Source of the DNA: Akkermansiaceae bacterium
Lineage (GTDB): Bacteria > Verrucomicrobiota > Verrucomicrobiia > Verrucomicrobiales > Akkermansiaceae
Direction: 5' to 3'
Assembly: GCA_023301545.1 (NCBI GenBank)
Contig: JALZUI010000027.1
Location: 1-18,628, forward strand
Length of the DNA: 18,628 nucleotides
Positions within the stretch are counted from its first letter, which is position 1. Every line of letters starts with the position of its first letter. The position numbers were made by a program, and so were the translations under genes. Under the pieces are notes generated by a model. It saw only the letters and a list, made by a program, of their open reading frames with translations, did not search any database and had not been told where the DNA came from. This document shows positions 15,126 through 18,628 of this stretch, piece after piece.

Positions 15126-16325
15126 TTAAAACATGTGGCCCATTTTATCCTTTTTAGTCTGGAGATAGCTCTCGTTATTAGGATTGGGTTTTTGCTTGAT
15201 GGGGACCTGTTCGATGATTTCGAGGCCATACCCATCTAGGCTAATGACCTTTTTAGGGTTATTAGTCATGAGTTTGATTTGGCGGACGCCAAGGTCGTGA
15301 AGGATCTGAGCTCCTGTACCGTACTCTCGTAGATCGGCTCCGTAGCCTAGTTTTTCATTCGCTTCGACGGTGTCGTAACCATGTTCTTGGAGTTTGTAAG
15401 CCTTAATTTTGGCAGGGAGGCCGATTCCTCGCCCTTCTTGGCGGAGGTAAAGGAGGACTCCTCCTTCCTTAGCGAGGCGCTCCATGGCGGTATGGAGTTG
15501 ACCACCGCAGTCGCAGCGCTGGGACATGAAGACGTCACCAGTCAGGCACTCGGAGTGGACGCGAAGGAGGGTGGGGGTGTCAGGAGAGATTTCTCCCTTA
15601 ACTAGTGCAATGTGGTGTGAGTCATCAGTGTCGACGGTGTAGAGGTGACAGTCGAAGTCGCCCCAATCGGTAGGGAGTTTGATGACCTCCTCACAGGTGA
15701 CATGCTTTTCATGACGTCGGCGGTATTCGATTAATTGTGAAACGGTGCAGGCTTTGAGTGCGAATTCCTTTTGGTACTCCCCGAGGTTGCCGATGCGGGC
15801 CATTTCTCCGTCTTCATTCATAATTTCGCAGATTACTCCAGCGGGAGGAAAGCCTGCGAGACGGGCTAGATCAATAGCGGATTCAGTGTGTCCAGTACGC
15901 TTTAAAACGCCACCTTTAGCTCCTTTAAGAGGGAAGATGTGTCCAGGTTGGACAAGGTCTAAATGAGTTTTGGAAGCATCTGCGAGGAGGCGAATAGTCT
16001 GCGCGCGGTCGGCAGCGGAGATGCCCGTGGTGATGTTCTCTGCAGCATCTACAGAGACGGTGAAATCGGTTTTGAGCGACTCGGTGTTACGTTCGGTCAT
16101 GGAGTGGAGGCGTAACTCCTCGGCTCTTTCAGCGGTGATAGGGGCGCAGATTAGCCCTCTACCTTGGCTAGCCATAAAGGCAATTTGCTCAGGAGTAATA
16201 GTGGAAGCCACTCCAACTAGGTCGGCTTCGTTCTCACGGTCAGGATCATCTGCGACGATGACGAGACGGTTGTTCCGTAATTCATCAAGGATTTCCTCAA
16301 TGGGGCTAAATTCTAGAGAAGACAT
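15126..16325 (-). CDS. ribBA: Bifunctional 3,4-dihydroxy-2-butanone-4-phosphate synthase / GTP cyclohydrolase II
   Basis: A 399-residue fusion enzyme supplying both precursors of riboflavin. The N-terminal RibB domain (about 5-205) makes dihydroxybutanone phosphate from ribulose 5-phosphate; the acidic DDPDRENEAD (26-35) and RTGHTESAIDL (143-153) carry its metal and active-site residues. The C-terminal RibA domain (about 208-399) opens GTP to the diaminopyrimidine; zinc ligands are Cys260, Cys271 and Cys273 (SEC, then RCDCG), and RQEGRGIG (295-302) is the catalytic loop. Length and order are normal for RibBA and both active sites look complete. No FMN riboswitch was recognised in the 122 bases upstream, which it shares with the divergent msrA. 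A promoter with 17-base spacing can be proposed there. ROK follows downstream. Confidence 0.97.
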   Translation of the reverse strand: MSSLEFSPIEEILDELRNNRLVIVADDPDRENEADLVGVASTITPEQIAFMASQGRGLICAPITAERAEELRLHSMTERNTESLKTDFTVSVDAAENITTGISAADRAQTIRLLADASKTHLDLVQPGHIFPLKGAKGGVLKRTGHTESAIDLARLAGFPPAGVICEIMNEDGEMARIGNLGEYQKEFALKACTVSQLIEYRRRHEKHVTCEEVIKLPTDWGDFDCHLYTVDTDDSHHIALVKGEISPDTPTLLRVHSECLTGDVFMSQRCDCGGQLHTAMERLAKEGGVLLYLRQEGRGIGLPAKIKAYKLQEHGYDTVEANEKLGYGADLREYGTGAQILHDLGVRQIKLMTNNPKKVISLDGYGLEIIEQVPIKQKPNPNNESYLQTKKDKMGHMF

Positions 16326-16377
16326 AGCGCTAGACTACTGTGTTACGTTCAAAACTCACGCCTTATTTTCGGTTTCT

Positions 16378-16406
16378 TTTTTAAAAAACAGTGTCATAAT
16401 TTTCAA
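16378..16406 (-). promoter_or_regulatory. Candidate sigma-70-type promoter of ribBA
   Basis: On the minus strand, TTGAAA (16406-16401) and TAAAAA (16383-16378) are separated by exactly 17 bases. They match five and four of six consensus positions and predict a leader of about 45 bases before the ribBA ATG. This is a by-eye match in A+T-rich DNA. Confidence 0.35.
16392..16400 (+). promoter_or_regulatory. Candidate extended -10 promoter of msrA
   Basis: TGTCATAAT combines a TGn extension with CATAAT, five of six matches to TATAAT. No good -35 box is present, as expected for an extended -10 promoter. It lies between the two boxes of the proposed ribBA promoter on the other strand and predicts a leader of about 40 bases for msrA. 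Confidence 0.35.
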
Positions 16407-16447
16407 GGTGAAAAAACAAAGACGATAGTGGGAATCGCTACGTTTAC

Positions 16448-17026
16448 ATGAATTGGATTAAAAAACTGATTATCGCCTTAACAATGACGACGATGACACA
16501 AGCCGAAGAACAAAAATTAGAAACCGTAACCCTAGGCGCAGGATGCTTTTGGTGTGTAGAGGCTGTTTATGAACAGTTGGATGGAGTCAAATCTGTAGTC
16601 TCTGGCTACATGGGAGGCAGTGTTGAAAATCCTACTTACGAACAAGTGAATACTAAGACCACAGGGCATATCGAAGTGGTGGAGGTGAAGTACGACCCAA
16701 CAGTGATTAAGTTTGAAACAATTCTCGAGTGGTTCTGGAAGCTCCATAACCCAACGACAAAAGACCGCCAAGGTGCCGACCGAGGGCCACAGTATGCATC
16801 CGCAATTTTCTATTATGATGAAGCTCAACAAACAGTGGCAGAAGCTTCTATGAAGGCCGCGCAGAAGGACTTTGATGATCCGATTGTAACGTACGTTCGC
16901 AAAGCTGAATCCTTTTATACTGCAGAAGGGTACCACCAAGATTATTACAGCTTGAATAAAAATAAAAACCCATACTGTAGAAGCGTTATCAGACCTAAGT
17001 TGAAGAAGCTTAAGCTTGAGTATTAA
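16448..17026 (+). CDS. msrA: Exported peptide methionine-(S)-S-oxide reductase
   Basis: A 192-residue MsrA, which reduces the S-epimer of methionine sulfoxide in oxidised proteins. The catalytic motif GAGCFWC is at residues 30-36, with Cys33 as the nucleophile. GYMGG (53-57), a conserved T-G-H-I-E-V-V segment and DRGPQYASAIFY complete the substrate pocket. A late Cys177 (NPYCR) is a likely resolving residue. Residues 1-19 (MNWIKKLIIALTMTTMTQA) look like a signal peptide, so the enzyme probably repairs periplasmic or outer-envelope proteins. No MsrB domain is fused and no msrB follows. It diverges from ribBA with overlapping candidate promoters. After its stop, 187 bases without a gene contain two short inverted repeats (AGGAGA/TCTCCT near 17092-17113; GTTAAG 17160-17165 with CTTAAC 17178-17183) and no clear terminator. 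Confidence 0.95.
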   Translation: MNWIKKLIIALTMTTMTQAEEQKLETVTLGAGCFWCVEAVYEQLDGVKSVVSGYMGGSVENPTYEQVNTKTTGHIEVVEVKYDPTVIKFETILEWFWKLHNPTTKDRQGADRGPQYASAIFYYDEAQQTVAEASMKAAQKDFDDPIVTYVRKAESFYTAEGYHQDYYSLNKNKNPYCRSVIRPKLKKLKLEY

Positions 17027-17213
17027 GCTGCATTTTGAGTGGGACTTCGCTTCCAACGACCTTTGGTGAGAAGCGGTGTTAGGAGAATGTTTTTGATCTC
17101 CTGATTTCACTTTGGTTAGGGATAGATGGTTTAGCGTTCTTACGAAATAGAGGAGCCAAGTTAAGTTGGATTTTAGGCTTAACAGTAGGGAAGGATTGCA
17201 CTAAGACCTTTCT

Positions 17214-18628
17214 ATGAATGTTGGATTAGCTCAAATTAACCCTACGATTGGTGATTTCCAAGGGAACGCTAAGAAGTTAGTAAACGCCTACCGAGAAGCT
17301 TTAGATGGAGGGGCAGAGTTGGTAATCTCCCCCGAGCATAGTTTAATCGGCTACCCCCCACGTGACTTGTTGTACAAGTCGCGTTTTATTTCGCAATCTA
17401 AGGCGGTATTAGAGGAGGTTGCTAAAGAGATTGGGAGTGTTCCATTTTTGGTGGGGTATGCTGATGTAGCTGAGGGAGTAGGGAAGCCTTTCACAAATTC
17501 CGTTGCGATCTTACACGATGGTGTAATTACGGGTGTGCGTCATAAGATGCTGCTACCGACTTATGATGTTTTTGATGAGCGCCGTTATTACCAACCCGCG
17601 GAGGAAAATCTAGTATGGGAATATAAGGGGCAGCGGATTGGGATTACGATCTGTGAAGATATTTGGACTGAGGATTTTCTTCATCGTCCGCTTTATGAAA
17701 AAAGCCCCGTTGATCAACTGGTGGCGCAAGGAGTGGATTTGATTGTTAACCTTAGCGCGTCGCCTTTTAGTTACGGTAAGCAGGAGCGACGGGTGCAGTT
17801 ACTTTCTACGGTGGCGAAGGAAGCGGGCGTGCCGCTCTTTTACTGTAACGCTCTGGGAGGGAATGATCAGCTGATTTTTGATGGAGGGTCGTTAGTCCTT
17901 AATAAGGACGGAAAACTTATTGGACAGGCTAAGCAATTTGTTGATGAAACGATCGTGGTAGATAGCGAGGCTCCTGTGATTAAAATGGGAGCTCTGGATC
18001 CAATGGAAGAAATTTATGAAGCGTTGGTGCTGGGGCTGAGAGATTACGCTACGAAGTGCGGCTTCTCTACAGCTTGTCTAGGGCTTAGCGGAGGGATTGA
18101 CTCCGCCTTGACCGCGGTTTTGGCCTGCGATGCGTTGGGGGGAGAAAATCTTCATGGGCTCACAATGCCGAGTCCGTTTTCCTCAGAGGGAAGTGTGAAT
18201 GATTCACTGGCATTAGCCGAGAAGCTGGGAATGCGTTGTGATCGAGTGGGGATTTCAGAAACTTTTTCGACGGTAAAAGAAGCAATGCAAGTACCCTTTG
18301 GTAAAGTAGCTGAGGACGTGACGGAGGAAAATATGCAGGCTAGGATTCGTGGGCTTTATCTCATGTCGCTCTCTAATAAGACTGGGGCACTGCTCCTAAC
18401 GACTGGAAATAAAAGCGAGCTCGCTGTTGGTTACTGTACGATGTATGGAGATATGTGTGGTGGGCTGGCGGTGATCAGCGATCTGCCGAAAACGATGGTT
18501 TATGAACTTTCCCGCTGGATTAACCGCAATGGGGAAATTATCCCGTGGAGTACGATCGAAAAGCCACCTAGCGCTGAGCTCCGACCAGACCAAACTGATC
18601 AAGATAGCCTGCCCGAGTATGATGTGCT
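17214..18628 (+). CDS. nadE: Glutamine-dependent NAD+ synthetase, C-terminus beyond window
   Basis: ATG at 17214 opens a frame that stays open to the window end (471 complete codons); about 60-90 residues should be missing, given the usual 540-560. It makes NAD+ from nicotinate adenine dinucleotide, using ATP and ammonia drawn from glutamine. The N-terminal nitrilase-type amidase domain begins MNVGLAQINPTIGD and carries the catalytic triad Glu41 (SPEHS), Lys111 (RHKML) and Cys147 (ICEDIW). The C-terminal synthetase domain carries the ATP loop LGLSGGIDSAL (290-300), TTGNKSELAVGYCTMYGD and PSAELRPDQTDQDSLPEYD near the edge. An alternative ATG at 17218 is in another frame and closes after three codons. 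There is no Shine-Dalgarno sequence. It is on the same strand as msrA, 187 bases away, and probably separately transcribed. Confidence 0.96.
   Translation, partial: MNVGLAQINPTIGDFQGNAKKLVNAYREALDGGAELVISPEHSLIGYPPRDLLYKSRFISQSKAVLEEVAKEIGSVPFLVGYADVAEGVGKPFTNSVAILHDGVITGVRHKMLLPTYDVFDERRYYQPAEENLVWEYKGQRIGITICEDIWTEDFLHRPLYEKSPVDQLVAQGVDLIVNLSASPFSYGKQERRVQLLSTVAKEAGVPLFYCNALGGNDQLIFDGGSLVLNKDGKLIGQAKQFVDETIVVDSEAPVIKMGALDPMEEIYEALVLGLRDYATKCGFSTACLGLSGGIDSALTAVLACDALGGENLHGLTMPSPFSSEGSVNDSLALAEKLGMRCDRVGISETFSTVKEAMQVPFGKVAEDVTEENMQARIRGLYLMSLSNKTGALLLTTGNKSELAVGYCTMYGDMCGGLAVISDLPKTMVYELSRWINRNGEIIPWSTIEKPPSAELRPDQTDQDSLPEYDV

Noticed and set aside
16326..16447. FMN riboswitch upstream of ribBA
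   Set aside because: The 122-base gap shows none of the conserved AGGG/GGTG-rich elements or paired arms of the FMN aptamer and is mostly A+T-rich.
16532..17110. 192-codon minus-strand ORF opposite msrA
   Set aside because: The plus strand encodes a full MsrA with its catalytic motifs; the opposite translation has no coherent domain.

Overview
The window reads as a stretch of chromosome from a member of the Verrucomicrobiota, most likely a marine Verrucomicrobiales lineage (Rubritaleaceae/Akkermansiaceae-like). This is inferred from gene content: a DUF1800 + DUF1501 pair followed by a small protein with a pseudopilin-like tail, a two-domain secreted YHS-type protein, a ROK kinase with a degenerate zinc motif, and a carboxynorspermidine-dehydrogenase-like protein. 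Base composition is mid-range. No rRNA, tRNA, CRISPR array, integrase or insertion sequence was recognised, so this looks like core or lineage-specific chromosome rather than a mobile island.

Layout. (1) 203-6601, minus strand: a tightly packed three-gene unit, in transcription order a 1431-residue secreted DUF1800 protein with PA14-like, Calx-beta-like and CHRD modules, a Tat-exported DUF1501 protein, and a membrane-anchored protein with a pseudopilin-like C-terminus (gaps of 9 and 3 bases). (2) 6602-7109: a 508-base gap holding a perfect 12-bp-arm hairpin and possible tiny ORFs. (3) 7110-7733, minus: a lipoprotein with a Pro-Lys linker and a LysM domain, divergent from (4) argG (7839-9113, plus), which ends in terminator-like hairpins. 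(5) 9165-12139, plus: a membrane protein with a dynamin-like fold whose GTPase motifs are degenerate, then an exported protein with four copies of a beta-type repeat around a LamG-like domain. The two are separated by a 50-base concentric dyad. (6) 12182-13405, minus: a carboxynorspermidine dehydrogenase-like enzyme (polyamine synthesis). (7) 13582-14016, plus: a secreted YHS-like protein ending in a strong intrinsic terminator shared with (8) a convergent ROK sugar kinase (14082-15017, minus) and ribBA (15126-16325, minus). (9) msrA with a signal peptide (16448-17026, plus), divergent from ribBA, then (10) the start of nadE (17214 to the window end, plus; incomplete).

The genes do not form one pathway. 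Housekeeping functions (arginine, riboflavin, NAD, polyamine, sugar phosphorylation) alternate with envelope or exported proteins typical of the phylum. The most unusual parts are the apparent pseudo-GTPase with its exported neighbour, the structured gap at 6791-7034, and the lack of recognisable Shine-Dalgarno sequences before all thirteen confidently called genes.
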